Assembly (NCBI GenBank): GCA_023667265.1
Contig: JAMPAJ010000001.1
Location: 1,107,151-1,171,150 of the forward strand
Direction of reading: 5' to 3'
DNA: 64,000 bases
From: Alistipes sp.
Lineage (GTDB): Bacteria; Bacillota; Clostridia; Oscillospirales; Ruminococcaceae
Part shown: positions 35,896-44,784 of the stretch, piece by piece
How positions within the stretch are numbered: position 1 is the stretch's first letter
Layout: every line of letters starts with the position of its first letter
Program-made: the position numbers and the translations under genes
The notes under the pieces: generated by a model
Seen by the model: only the letters and a program-made list of their open reading frames with translations
Databases searched by the model: none
What the model was told of the DNA's origin: nothing

Positions 35896-37071
35896 CTATG
35901 AAAACAATTTCCTGACTTTTTCTATTATTCCCGAAAGAAACCCTTTTTTCGGCTTTTCAGCAGATCTTTTCTCCGCATACTCCGCACTATCTGCCGCGTA
36001 CAGGGGAATACGCCGTATTTCTCTGTCATTACAGCTTATTATCAGTTCGGCAGCCTCCTCGCCCTTAGCGACAGGCGCATACACAAACGGCGGCGCAGCA
36101 ACGGTATATTCAAGATCGTCTCCGCTGATGCCGTAAACAGTCAGAGCCTCGATATCATCGGCAGCTTTTAGCCTGAGAGTGTCCTCAGCCGCGCCTGCAA
36201 GCTCCACGGAAATATTCTGGGGAATATCCGGTGCAATACTGCTTACCAGCGGAAAACAGCTGTCATAGAGCGCCATATGGTCGTTCCAGTCGTCCGGGGC
36301 GTTTAGTGTCACGCAAACAAGGCTTTTTCCGTCACGCTGACAGGCAGAAACAAGACACCGTCCGGCTTCGTCGGTAAAGCCCGTTTTCACTCCGTATGTG
36401 CCGCTGTACAGTGACAGAAGCTTATTTGTATTTTTCAGCCACCTCGCATAGGGCGGATTACCGTACTCCAGCTTTATTGTTTCTGAGGAACAGATCTCCC
36501 GGAACGTCTCGTTTTTCAGAGCCTCCGCAGCCAGAACCGCCATATCTCTTGCAGAAGAGCCATGCCCCTCGCCCTCGAGTCCCGACGGTGTGACAAAGAA
36601 TGTTTTGCTAAGTCCCATTTCCGCGGCGCGGTCGTTCATAAGCTCCGCAAAAGCCTCGATACTTCCGGCGATTGCCACCGCAGCGGCATTTGCACCGTCG
36701 TTTCCGGAAGGCAGCAGCATACCACAGCACAGGTCGTACTTGGTGACAATATCGCCCTCCTGCAAGCCCATAGACGAGCCCTCCACACGGATAGCGTCGC
36801 TGTCCACGGTAAACGGAACATCAAGACCGCCGCTCTCTATGCAGAGCAGAGTCGTCATGATCTTGGTGGTGCTCGCCATAGGCAGCTTTGTATCGGCATT
36901 TTCGGCAAAAACTACCTCTCCGGTATCCGCCGAAATGACAACTGCCGCTTTCGCCGATATTTCCGGAAAATCCGGCGAATCCTCCGCCGATACCGGAATA
37001 GCTGCAGAAAACACAGCACAGAAAACAGCTCCTGCGCAAAGATATATGGTTATCCTCAGAATTGATCGCAT
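35896..37071 (-). CDS. D-alanyl-D-alanine carboxypeptidase (serine type, S11)
   Basis: A 391-residue secreted low-molecular-weight penicillin-binding protein. A signal peptide spans ~1-29. Catalytic SxxK at S67-K70 (ASTTK), SGN in LLPSGNDGAN and KTG in GVKTGFTDEAG are intact. A C-terminal beta-rich PBP5-type domain precedes a short basic tail. It trims D-Ala from peptidoglycan stem peptides. Neighbours rluB, scpB and scpA suggest it corresponds to dacB/dacF. RBS GGAGGG. Confidence 0.9.
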   Translation of the reverse strand: MRSILRITIYLCAGAVFCAVFSAAIPVSAEDSPDFPEISAKAAVVISADTGEVVFAENADTKLPMASTTKIMTTLLCIESGGLDVPFTVDSDAIRVEGSSMGLQEGDIVTKYDLCCGMLLPSGNDGANAAAVAIAGSIEAFAELMNDRAAEMGLSKTFFVTPSGLEGEGHGSSARDMAVLAAEALKNETFREICSSETIKLEYGNPPYARWLKNTNKLLSLYSGTYGVKTGFTDEAGRCLVSACQRDGKSLVCVTLNAPDDWNDHMALYDSCFPLVSSIAPDIPQNISVELAGAAEDTLRLKAADDIEALTVYGISGDDLEYTVAAPPFVYAPVAKGEEAAELIISCNDREIRRIPLYAADSAEYAEKRSAEKPKKGFLSGIIEKVRKLFS

Positions 37072-37136
37072 AATGATCCCTCCGCAAAATTATTTACAGC
37101 AATAATATGCGGTTTCCGCTGGAATTATGCAGTCTC

Positions 37137-37565
37137 TTAATCGTTTATAACTACTTCGGAAGCCTCTTCGCCGTCCTCGGCGTCTCCGCCCTTTCTCTTA
37201 GCAAGGAAGCCTTTGATTTTCTCAACAATGCCGGGAATAGCTCCCATAACGCCGCTGATAGGGTCATTTGAGGCGTCCATACCGACCATTTTCACATCGC
37301 CGCCGGAGGTTATGACCAGGAAGCCCTCGGGCTTTATGCTTACGCCTGCACCTGCACCGCCGCCGAAAAGCTCCTTGTCATACTTTGAGGGCAGATCAGA
37401 GCCGCCTGAAGCAAAGCCGTAGGAAACCTTTGAGATCGGAATTATAGTCGTGCCGTCAGCCGTTGTGATAGGGTCGCCGATGATAGAACTTACATCAGCC
37501 ATTTCCTTGATTTTTTCCAGAGAAACGCCAAGCATTTCGTTAATTGTTTTTTTATTTGTATCCAT
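37137..37565 (-). CDS. gerW: GerW/YtfJ family sporulation protein
   Basis: A 142-residue protein beginning MDTNKKTINEMLGVSLEKIK and containing GDPITTADGTTIIPISKVSYG, the core of GerW (YtfJ) proteins, followed by a Gly-rich segment (GGGAGAGVSIKPEGFLVI). In Bacillus it is a spore protein needed for germination with some nutrients. It follows the DUF2953 gene by nine bases, the same pairing as ytfI-ytfJ. Confidence 0.9.
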   Translation of the reverse strand: MDTNKKTINEMLGVSLEKIKEMADVSSIIGDPITTADGTTIIPISKVSYGFASGGSDLPSKYDKELFGGGAGAGVSIKPEGFLVITSGGDVKMVGMDASNDPISGVMGAIPGIVEKIKGFLAKRKGGDAEDGEEASEVVIND

Positions 37566-37574
37566 AGTATTACC

Positions 37575-38480
37575 TCATTTCTGCATTGCAGCCTTCTTCA
37601 TTTTCTTTTTCATCCGCTTTGACGGAATGAGAATTTTAAATATATATGTTATCAGGAACCATAATCCTGCAACAACCACGTTTATTATGTTGAAGCTCAG
37701 CTTGAATGAAACGTCCCAGCGGCTGTCCTTCATATCAAAGCCCGGGTTCACATCAACAGTTTTGTATTTCATGTTGAAAAGCACGCCGAACCAGCCCAGA
37801 ACATAATATAGAGCGCCGCTTATTCTGCCATAGTTCAGTGCGCATTTGTACGCATCCTGATTGGCAATAAGAAAATCGACATAAAACTCACTGAATTTGA
37901 AGCCCTTGAATATTTTAAGCGCAGGCCGTCCGGCAGCGTGCCAGATATCGTGAACGAAGTCGATCTTTTCCGTAATGCTCTTGCCGCCCTTTTCTTTCTC
38001 CGGCTTATTTTCCTCATCAACAGCTTTGCCGGGCTCATCCTTTTCCACAGCCTCACCGACATTCTCCGTTTTTTTCTGTTCAGTTCCATTTACCTGCTTC
38101 GGCTTGTCCGTCCATGTTTCCGTGTCATTCAGCTCAGCCGCAAACCTTTCCTCAATCTCAGCCGCTTCCGTCTCCGAAGCAGCCTCCTTGTCCTCAGTCT
38201 CTTCAGCAAGGCATTTCTCTTCTGCCTCTTCGGCAGCCTGTCCTCCCGGCTCATTTGTCGGTTCAGGCTCATGGGCTTCGCTTTTCTTATTTTTGCCCAG
38301 AAACCGGTTAACGACGCCTTTTCCTCCGAGCTCGAAAACGTTTATGAAAGCATATTTCACTTTGAGAATGACTTTTTTATCCACATATCCCACTCTGACG
38401 CTGACGGGCAGTATCATTATGAGAAGTATCAATGCCAATACAGCAAGAATAATCCACAGCAGAATTTTTAAAACGATCAT
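37575..38480 (-). CDS. DUF2953 membrane protein (YtfI-like) with long acidic insert
   Basis: A 301-residue protein. A hydrophobic N-terminal segment (residues 1-25) is followed by a short beta region, then a ~110-residue insert very rich in Glu, Lys and Ala (~70-180), and a C-terminal part with LGWFGVLFNMKYKTVDVNPGF that matches DUF2953. A second membrane segment lies near residue 265. It is adjacent to gerW as in Bacillus ytfI-ytfJ. Function unknown. Confidence 0.75.
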   Translation of the reverse strand: MIVLKILLWIILAVLALILLIMILPVSVRVGYVDKKVILKVKYAFINVFELGGKGVVNRFLGKNKKSEAHEPEPTNEPGGQAAEEAEEKCLAEETEDKEAASETEAAEIEERFAAELNDTETWTDKPKQVNGTEQKKTENVGEAVEKDEPGKAVDEENKPEKEKGGKSITEKIDFVHDIWHAAGRPALKIFKGFKFSEFYVDFLIANQDAYKCALNYGRISGALYYVLGWFGVLFNMKYKTVDVNPGFDMKDSRWDVSFKLSFNIINVVVAGLWFLITYIFKILIPSKRMKKKMKKAAMQK

Positions 38481-38498
38481 CTCTGCCGCTCCTTTCCG

Positions 38499-39071
38499 TT
38501 ATTCTGTTGAGCCATTTCCATTTTCCTCATCAATTCCGAACTCCAGCTGTTCATGTTCTCTGTATACACCCAGCGGCGGCAGCTCCGATATGGAAGAAAG
38601 CCCGAAGCTTCGCAGAAAGCCTGACGTTGTGCGGTAGATTATGGGCTTTCCCGGAACATCAAGACGTCCGGCTTCCTCAATAAGTCCCTTTTCAACCAGG
38701 TTATTCACGACGGAGGAGCTGTCGATACCTCTTACGTTCTCTACGAATCCCTTGGAAACAGGCTGATTGTAGGCGATTATCGTGAGAACCTCCATTGCCG
38801 CATTTGACAGAGGAGTATTTTTCTTAGTCTCCAGAGCATTGCGTATCTGCGGTGCGAACTGTTCTCTTGTGCACATCTGAAAGCTGCTTTCCAGCCGATT
38901 TATCACAAGTCCGCTGCCATTGTCATCATATCGTTCGTTTATCAGCCTTACCAGAGAGGGCAGTGTGCCGAGATCTATTCCGGTAGCCTCTGAAAGCCGC
39001 AGGAACTCAACAGGCTCTCCGCTCGCAAAGAGAACTGCTTCTATTGCTCCGAGTTTTTCTTTGATCTCCAT
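38499..39071 (-). CDS. scpB: Segregation and condensation protein B
   Basis: A 190-residue kleisin-interacting (KITE) subunit with two winged helices (IEAVLFASGEPVEF ... EVLTIIAYNQPVSKGFVENVRG). With ScpA and SMC it forms the bacterial condensin. Its start overlaps the 3' end of scpA by 31 bases. Length is standard. Confidence 0.93.
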   Translation of the reverse strand: MEIKEKLGAIEAVLFASGEPVEFLRLSEATGIDLGTLPSLVRLINERYDDNGSGLVINRLESSFQMCTREQFAPQIRNALETKKNTPLSNAAMEVLTIIAYNQPVSKGFVENVRGIDSSSVVNNLVEKGLIEEAGRLDVPGKPIIYRTTSGFLRSFGLSSISELPPLGVYREHEQLEFGIDEENGNGSTE

Positions 39072-39799
39072 TTTTTCCGTCCCTCTCTTGTGAACTCGCC
39101 CTTAAAGAAAATTATAGTGTTGTCGTCGCTTATGGTAATGCGTCCCGACCTTGTCAGCTCCAGCACGGCAAGAAAAGTCGCCACTCTTGCCGAGCGGTCA
39201 GTCACACCCTCATAAAGCCTGTCCATAGAAGTCTTTCCGGTGATATACAGCTCCCGAAGAATATGCACCACTTTTGTAAGGACTGGAACGATCCTCCGCT
39301 TTACGACGGAATTGATCTTGCTCTCGATATTGGTTCTGTGACCTGTCGGCTTTGCCTTTTTCAGCGACGCACCGTTGTACGCCCTGACAAGCTCCATAGG
39401 GTCATGGACAAGGGTATATGTCATATCAGCCTTTATCTTCATAGGCTGCCGGACAAAGATCTCTCCGCCCACAAATCGGTCAGCAAGCTCCTTCGCCGCA
39501 AGCTTGCATAGGGACAGCTCAATGAGCGCACCCTCCAGTTCCTTTTTAAGCTGCTCAGCCTCCTCCGGTTTCGGGAGAAGAGCGGCAGTCTTGATATAAA
39601 TGAGCCGTGCCGCCATTTCAAGGAATTCACCGGCAAGTTCCAGATCCTGCCGATGAGCCTCCTCGATAAAAAGCATATACTGCTCCAGAAGGCTGGAGAT
39701 CTCGATGTCGCAGATATTCAGCTTGTGCTTGGAAATAAGCATAAGCAGCACATCAAGCGGGCCCTCGAAAACATCCAGCTTATACGTAAGTTCCGTCAT
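39041..39799 (-). CDS. scpA: Segregation and condensation protein A (kleisin)
   Basis: A 252-residue kleisin. The N-terminus YKLDVFEGPLDVLLMLISKH is diagnostic; the C-terminal winged helix includes VATFLAVLELTRSGRI. It bridges SMC heads and binds ScpB. It begins four bases after the S2P-like gene and overlaps scpB, so the three are cotranscribed. Confidence 0.93.
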   Translation of the reverse strand: MTELTYKLDVFEGPLDVLLMLISKHKLNICDIEISSLLEQYMLFIEEAHRQDLELAGEFLEMAARLIYIKTAALLPKPEEAEQLKKELEGALIELSLCKLAAKELADRFVGGEIFVRQPMKIKADMTYTLVHDPMELVRAYNGASLKKAKPTGHRTNIESKINSVVKRRIVPVLTKVVHILRELYITGKTSMDRLYEGVTDRSARVATFLAVLELTRSGRITISDDNTIIFFKGEFTREGRKKWRSKKNSEQ

Positions 39800-39802
39800 G
39801 GC

Positions 39803-40489
39803 TTAACCAAATACCTTGGGAACCCAGAAGGTAGTCTTACCCAGGAGATTAGACACCCACGAAATGATTCGCATGAGCGGGTCTATTCTTCCGTCAGTCA
39901 GGTCGCCTATAAAGAAAAGTATCAGGATAATGATAAATGAAGCCTGATTTATGATCTTGTAGTTCTCATAGTACCATCTGTTGAATTTATTTCCGGCAAG
40001 CTGATGCAGAACGGTGAATCCATCCATAGGCGGCAGAGGCAGGATATTGATAACGCCGAGACAGATATTAATGCTGGCAATAGTGCTGATAACGTAATTT
40101 ACTGCAAGTACCGCCATTACATTATCCGATGTGATATTAATGCAATTCCAGAAAACAGCATTTATATTCATAAGGATGATCGCAGACAGGAAGTGGCTCA
40201 CTGGGCCTGCCAGCGAAACAAGTATAACGCCTTTCTTGTAGTTCTTCATGCGCATCGGATTTATCGGCATAGGCTTCGACCATCCAAATCCGCATAGCAG
40301 GATCGCCAGAGAACCGAGGAGGTCGAGATGAACTACCGGATTCAGAGTTATCCTGCCCGCACGGTCTGCTGAATCGTCTCCCTGCCACCTTGCAACGAGA
40401 CCGCGCGCACAGTTTGTGACCGGGAGAACCAGTAGAAGCATCATGGCTCTCGAAAAGATTTTCAGAAACAATTGTAATGTGTCAGACAT
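39803..40489 (-). CDS. Site-2-protease-like membrane protein lacking the HExxH motif
   Basis: A ~228-residue polytopic protein with the framework of group 3 site-2 proteases (M50): GRITLNPVVHLDLLGSL, GWSKPMPIN, LAGPVSHF and ILPLPPMDGF. At the position where active members have HEFAH the sequence is VTNCARGLVA, so both zinc-ligand histidines and the catalytic Glu are missing. It is therefore probably an inactive homologue or has a changed role. I start at ATG 40489 with GAGG five bases upstream; a GTG at 40495 is the alternative. It lies upstream of scpA. Confidence 0.8.
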   Translation of the reverse strand: MSDTLQLFLKIFSRAMMLLLVLPVTNCARGLVARWQGDDSADRAGRITLNPVVHLDLLGSLAILLCGFGWSKPMPINPMRMKNYKKGVILVSLAGPVSHFLSAIILMNINAVFWNCINITSDNVMAVLAVNYVISTIASINICLGVINILPLPPMDGFTVLHQLAGNKFNRWYYENYKIINQASFIIILILFFIGDLTDGRIDPLMRIISWVSNLLGKTTFWVPKVFG

Positions 40490-40621
40490 AAGCACCTCAT
40501 AAAATTCAAAAAGTATATATTATTTATTATACTACAAATGCACAATTTTTTCAAGTCCTAAATCAAAATTTCCTCAGAAATAAAAAAAATTCTTTTTTTT
40601 CGATTTTTTTTCAAAAAACAC

Positions 40622-40650
40622 TTGCATTTTCAAAAGAAATGTGGTACAAT
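40622..40650 (+). promoter_or_regulatory. Sigma-A promoter of rpmB
   Basis: TTGCAT (40622-40627), 17-base spacer, TACAAT (40645-40650), followed by an ~75-base leader to rpmB. Confidence 0.75.
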
Positions 40651-40731
40651 ATAACTGTTGCTTATTCAGAAGCTATGAATAACTGCTTTTCGGAGCTGTT
40701 TTCAGAAGATTATGTAAGGAGGTGCAGCCTG

Positions 40732-40917
40732 ATGGCAAAGTGTGATATTTGTGGAAAGGGAGTTACTTTCGGAATTAAGGTATCTCACTCACACAGACGT
40801 ACAAACAGAACATGGAAGCCTAATGTAAAGCGTGTTAAGGCTATCGTCAAGGGTACTCCTTGTCATATCTACGCTTGCTCAAGATGCCTGCGTTCTGGTA
40901 AGGTTGAGAGAGCATAA
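40732..40917 (+). CDS. rpmB: Ribosomal protein L28 (zinc-binding form)
   Basis: A 61-residue L28. It starts at ATG 40732 with AAGGAGGTG eight bases upstream and begins MAKCDICGKGVTFG. The CxxC near the start and the second CSRC make it the zinc-containing C+ paralogue. It stands alone between minus-strand genes with its own promoter and terminator. Confidence 0.95.
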   Translation: MAKCDICGKGVTFGIKVSHSHRRTNRTWKPNVKRVKAIVKGTPCHIYACSRCLRSGKVERA

Positions 40918-40940
40918 TTACATTATGATCGCAAAATATA

Positions 40941-40973
40941 GGGTGCATCCTCGGGTGTGCCCTTTATTTTTTT
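40941..40973 (+). terminator. rpmB terminator
   Basis: GGGTGCA (40941-40947) pairs with TGTGCCC (40956-40962, two G-U pairs), followed by TTTATTTTTTT. Confidence 0.75.
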
Positions 40974-40983
40974 GCAATCTTAA

Positions 40984-41020
40984 ATAAAACAGGGTTCCTC
41001 CGGACGGAAGAACCCTGTTT
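40984..41020 (-). terminator. Terminator of the CE12 esterase gene
   Basis: AAACAGGGTTC (40987-40997) and GAACCCTGTTT (41010-41020) form a perfect 11-bp stem; on the minus strand the stem ends in a T-rich stretch. Confidence 0.85.
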
Positions 41021-41054
41021 GTCATATCTCAGAGACTTTTCTCAGAAAAAGCCC

Positions 41055-44000
41055 TTATTTCACATGATTGCCAAGACCGGCGATATTCTGGGTCTTAATA
41101 GCATTCGCCACAAGACCGGCTACTATCTCAGCGCCCTTTTCGCAGAAGTGAGTACCGTCCGTTGAGCCTTCAACAGCACCCATAAGATGATAGCTCTTTG
41201 CCGTATCGTAGCCTACGGAGTTGTAATGGTCTACCATAAGAGTATTAAGGTCGATGCAGGGAACGCCGTACTTAGCTGCAAGCTTCTTGCAGGCGTCGCA
41301 GTAGTTGCTGTAGCTGTTAACGAACTTTCCGCCGGAATAAGCCTTCATACCGATAACCGTTGTCACCAGGATCGGAGTTGCGCCCTTTGCCTTTGCAGTA
41401 TTGATAAACTCCGTCATATACCACTCATAAGAGCCCTCTGTAGGATTATCAACATTTCCGCAGGTAGGAGCGTATCTGTCTGCATTTGACGCGCCTGAAT
41501 CGTTGATAGCGAATTGTATCATTACGAAGTCACCCTCTTTCAGGTTGTCAACAATAGACTGCCATCTGCCCTCGTCGTAGAACTTCTTTGTGGAACGTCC
41601 TGCGATAGAATTGTTCACAACCGTCACATTATCGTCAAAGAAATTCTGGAGGTAGTATCCCCAGCCCTGCTGCGGAGCATAGGACGCACGATAGCTCTGA
41701 ACCGTTGAGTCGCCGGCAATGTAAACGGTAGGCTTATCATTGCTGACAGGCGGAAGATCCTGAGCAGGATCGTATGTCTCTGCATAAGGCTCGTCAGTCA
41801 GCGTAAGAGTGATGTAATCCAGATTAGGACCGCCCTCAGCCGTTGCAGAAACAAGCTGTATCGTATTCTTTCCAGCTTTCAGCGGCAGCACAATGCCGAA
41901 TTCCGTCCATTCATTCCATGCGCCCGTACCCGTAAACGACTGCATCCAGTAATCCGTGGTATTTCCGTTTACATAGACTTTCATCTTTCTGTCGTTCGCA
42001 GAACCGTTCGCGAATCGGATATGGGTCATATAGTTTCCGTCAATATCAACATTCACAGTGAATGTAATGCTGCTGTCCAGTTCGTTATCGAGATTGACAT
42101 AACCGTCCTCCCTGGTGTAACCGGCATTCACTGTTTCTGTAACGCCGTTGCTCCAGGTCTGGTCAGCTGCAAAATATCTGGGATCTGTTGTAGTAGTTGT
42201 CGCCTTTGTCGTTATAGGCTGAGCTGTAGTTACCGGAGGAACATATACCGGAAGCTTCTCGATTCCGGCGTCAACCATTTGAATAAAGAGGGAATCAAGC
42301 GCTGTTACGCCGTCACCTCCGCCGGTAACATCAGCGTTTATCTCGCCTGCAGCAGAAAGCTTGTATTTATCGCCGTTGCCGATATACTGGAGGATCAGCG
42401 TTGCGTCTGCAATATCCACAATACCGTCGCAGTTTGCGTCGCCAAGAAGTATCTTCTGTTCATCAGCAGGTGTTGTTGCAGAAGGAGTTGTTACAGGCGG
42501 TTCAGTCACAGGAGGCTGTGTAGCCGCAGGAGCTGCCGCGCCGACAAAGACGGTATAGTTGATGCAGTTATAATTCGTGCCGTTGTCGCCAAGGGTGATC
42601 TTCTCTCCAGCCTTTACTTCCTTTGAGTAAATATTCATTGTAACATCATTTGATGTTGTAAGAGTCTCGCCTGTCGCCTTATACTGTCCGAGCCACGAGG
42701 GAATGGTCTCAACTCTGGAATCCATTGCCACGTATACTACAGCATCGGAAGCCGCTGTAAACTGCGCCATATCAGAACCGAGAGTGTTCTTTGAGTCGCA
42801 GGCTGTAATGATCTGCTCTGTGCCCACAAGCGGATCCGGAAGTGAGACCACTGTGAAATCACGGTCGCCGAAAAGCTTTATGCCTGATTTTGCTCCGTCT
42901 GCAATTCCCCAGGAAGCGGCATTAGCAGAGTCGAGGACCGTCATGCCCTTTACAATTCTGCCGTCAATAGGAAGAACAACCGTTTCGGCAACCCAATCCT
43001 GACAATTCGCGCCGTTTACTTCCCACTGCTGAACATTCGCTCCGGCAGCCGTCTCGGCATTGACGATCTCCACTGCGGATTTATTGTCGGAGATCTTCGT
43101 TCTTATCTTGTACGAACCGTCGCTGTTCTTTGTGAACATAAACTGCTGATTTGCGTTGCCGTTGAAGTTGTAGATGTCGACATTCTGACCGTTGGCCGCC
43201 TTAGCTCCGGCAACATCGAGAACCAGGCTCTCGTCAAGAGCCGAACAAATATAGTAATAGCCATCGTCTGCCGCTTTCAGATTCCACACGTTATGAGCAG
43301 CAGGCGTCTCCATTCCCCACTGCTGAACGTTTGCACCGCTTTTAGCTGAACCGCCTTCGACCTCCATATAGAGACCACTGTTGACATTCTTGAAGCTATA
43401 GCTGACATTTACGTCCATGTCAGCGGCAGTAATTCCTGCGCTGTCGAAATCATAGAGCTGGGACATAAGCTCAGCCAGCTTGAGAGAGCCTTTCATGCTC
43501 TGGTGCAGGTCGTCGTTTGAGCCGCTTGCCTGAATCGCGTAATACTCCTTCATACCCTCCGCGCCAACGGAAAGTCCGAAGTCCTGCCAGGGATTAAACA
43601 GATCTATAACTGTTACATTCTGCTCAGAGCCGATAGTATCAAGCTGTCCGCCGAACCAGCGTCCGCTGAGAAGCGGAGAACGCTCCAGATCGCCGCGTCT
43701 GCCCTGCTGCTTTACCAGAACAACAGTCATGCCCTTAGCCTTGGCGCGCTTCACCATATCAGTCACGACCTCGTAATATTCAGTGGAATTGGAATAATTG
43801 GTATCGTTTATGCCTATGGAGATGACGTAAATATCGCCCTCCTTGCCGTAATACTCGATCGGAGTAAATTGTCCTCCGTCTACAAAGCCTTTGGCGTACT
43901 GTCCGGAGGCAGCCATATTGCGGACTTCCCATTTGGATGTGTCAATATATTTGTTCAGATACTGTCCCCAGCCGTGCTGTGCCGTATCAGAAACATTGTA

Positions 44001-44594
44001 GTAATTGGCAACTGTAGAGTCGCCGCAGAGCCAGATAGTCGGCTTCATTTCGCCAGTGGTGTTCAACTGGGTTATCTCGACCGCTGAAATGGAAAACGCC
44101 GTGCCGGAGCGGCCTTCTGCAGCCTGAATATTCAGTTGACCGTCAGTAACGGGAATCTGGATAGTCTCCTCGGCGTTGTTTCCGGTAAGATTGATCATCT
44201 GGAGCATATTCTCCATTTTAATTGTTGTTCTCGTAACATTTCCGGTGACAACCTTTACCTGGTAGAGACCATTTGGCAGGTCTACGTTAAAGGTATTTGA
44301 GGCTGCTGTGGATTTGAACTGAACGGCGTCGGAGTACGCACCGGAACCGCCTGCCGCAACGTTTGCCACATTTGCAGTTTCAGCAAAGCCGTAGCCCTTT
44401 GAAGAGCTGTAGCCGTCGGACGCAGAAACGCCGGTATATCCGCTTGCCGCGCCGCTTCCGCCGAAGTCGAATTTCCAGTTTGCCTGAGCTGCATTGGCAG
44501 TCAGATTTTCTGGTGACGACGGATTCAGTCCGGCAAAAGCTGTCAGTGAGAGTGCGAGAGAAGTGATCCCGCTTAAAAGCTTTTTTATCTTCAT
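41055..44594 (-). CDS. Cellulosomal protein with two CE12 (SGNH) esterase domains, ricin-type CBM and internal dockerin
   Basis: A ~1179-residue secreted protein predicted to deacetylate pectin (rhamnogalacturonan acetylesterase type). Order: signal peptide ~1-35; galactose-binding-like module ~38-178; first SGNH domain ~185-395 (LCGDSTVANYYN, IGINDTNYS, DDLHQ); ricin-type module (CBM13) ~405-545 with QQW/QW repeats; linker; type I dockerin ~715-785 (GDANCDGIVDIADATLILQ); CBM35-like module ~815-940; second SGNH domain ~950-1170 (IAGDSTVQSYR, FAINDSGAS, DGTHF). Both esterase triads look intact. I use ATG 44594 (MKIKKLLSG) with GGGGAT upstream. The internal rather than terminal dockerin is unusual but seen in similar esterases. 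Confidence 0.88.
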   Translation of the reverse strand: MKIKKLLSGITSLALSLTAFAGLNPSSPENLTANAAQANWKFDFGGSGAASGYTGVSASDGYSSSKGYGFAETANVANVAAGGSGAYSDAVQFKSTAASNTFNVDLPNGLYQVKVVTGNVTRTTIKMENMLQMINLTGNNAEETIQIPVTDGQLNIQAAEGRSGTAFSISAVEITQLNTTGEMKPTIWLCGDSTVANYYNVSDTAQHGWGQYLNKYIDTSKWEVRNMAASGQYAKGFVDGGQFTPIEYYGKEGDIYVISIGINDTNYSNSTEYYEVVTDMVKRAKAKGMTVVLVKQQGRRGDLERSPLLSGRWFGGQLDTIGSEQNVTVIDLFNPWQDFGLSVGAEGMKEYYAIQASGSNDDLHQSMKGSLKLAELMSQLYDFDSAGITAADMDVNVSYSFKNVNSGLYMEVEGGSAKSGANVQQWGMETPAAHNVWNLKAADDGYYYICSALDESLVLDVAGAKAANGQNVDIYNFNGNANQQFMFTKNSDGSYKIRTKISDNKSAVEIVNAETAAGANVQQWEVNGANCQDWVAETVVLPIDGRIVKGMTVLDSANAASWGIADGAKSGIKLFGDRDFTVVSLPDPLVGTEQIITACDSKNTLGSDMAQFTAASDAVVYVAMDSRVETIPSWLGQYKATGETLTTSNDVTMNIYSKEVKAGEKITLGDNGTNYNCINYTVFVGAAAPAATQPPVTEPPVTTPSATTPADEQKILLGDANCDGIVDIADATLILQYIGNGDKYKLSAAGEINADVTGGGDGVTALDSLFIQMVDAGIEKLPVYVPPVTTAQPITTKATTTTTDPRYFAADQTWSNGVTETVNAGYTREDGYVNLDNELDSSITFTVNVDIDGNYMTHIRFANGSANDRKMKVYVNGNTTDYWMQSFTGTGAWNEWTEFGIVLPLKAGKNTIQLVSATAEGGPNLDYITLTLTDEPYAETYDPAQDLPPVSNDKPTVYIAGDSTVQSYRASYAPQQGWGYYLQNFFDDNVTVVNNSIAGRSTKKFYDEGRWQSIVDNLKEGDFVMIQFAINDSGASNADRYAPTCGNVDNPTEGSYEWYMTEFINTAKAKGATPILVTTVIGMKAYSGGKFVNSYSNYCDACKKLAAKYGVPCIDLNTLMVDHYNSVGYDTAKSYHLMGAVEGSTDGTHFCEKGAEIVAGLVANAIKTQNIAGLGNHVK

Positions 44595-44734
44595 AAAAAG
44601 ATCCCCTATCTGCATATTTTCTGAACAATATATGCGATTTTTTATCTGTTTTAATTATATCATAACACATTTACAATGTCAACATTTATAATATGAACTT
44701 TTCAATCATATTTATGACATTTTCATACAAACGC

Positions 44735-44770
44735 AAAAAAAGGTGTGAAAAATAGTCTTTTTTCACACCT
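44735..44770 (-). terminator. Terminator of the metK-lipoprotein operon
   Basis: AGGTGTGAAAAA (44741-44752) and TTTTTCACACCT (44759-44770) form a perfect 12-bp stem; on the minus strand it is followed by Ts. Confidence 0.85.
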
Positions 44771-44784
44771 GATTATATTACATA

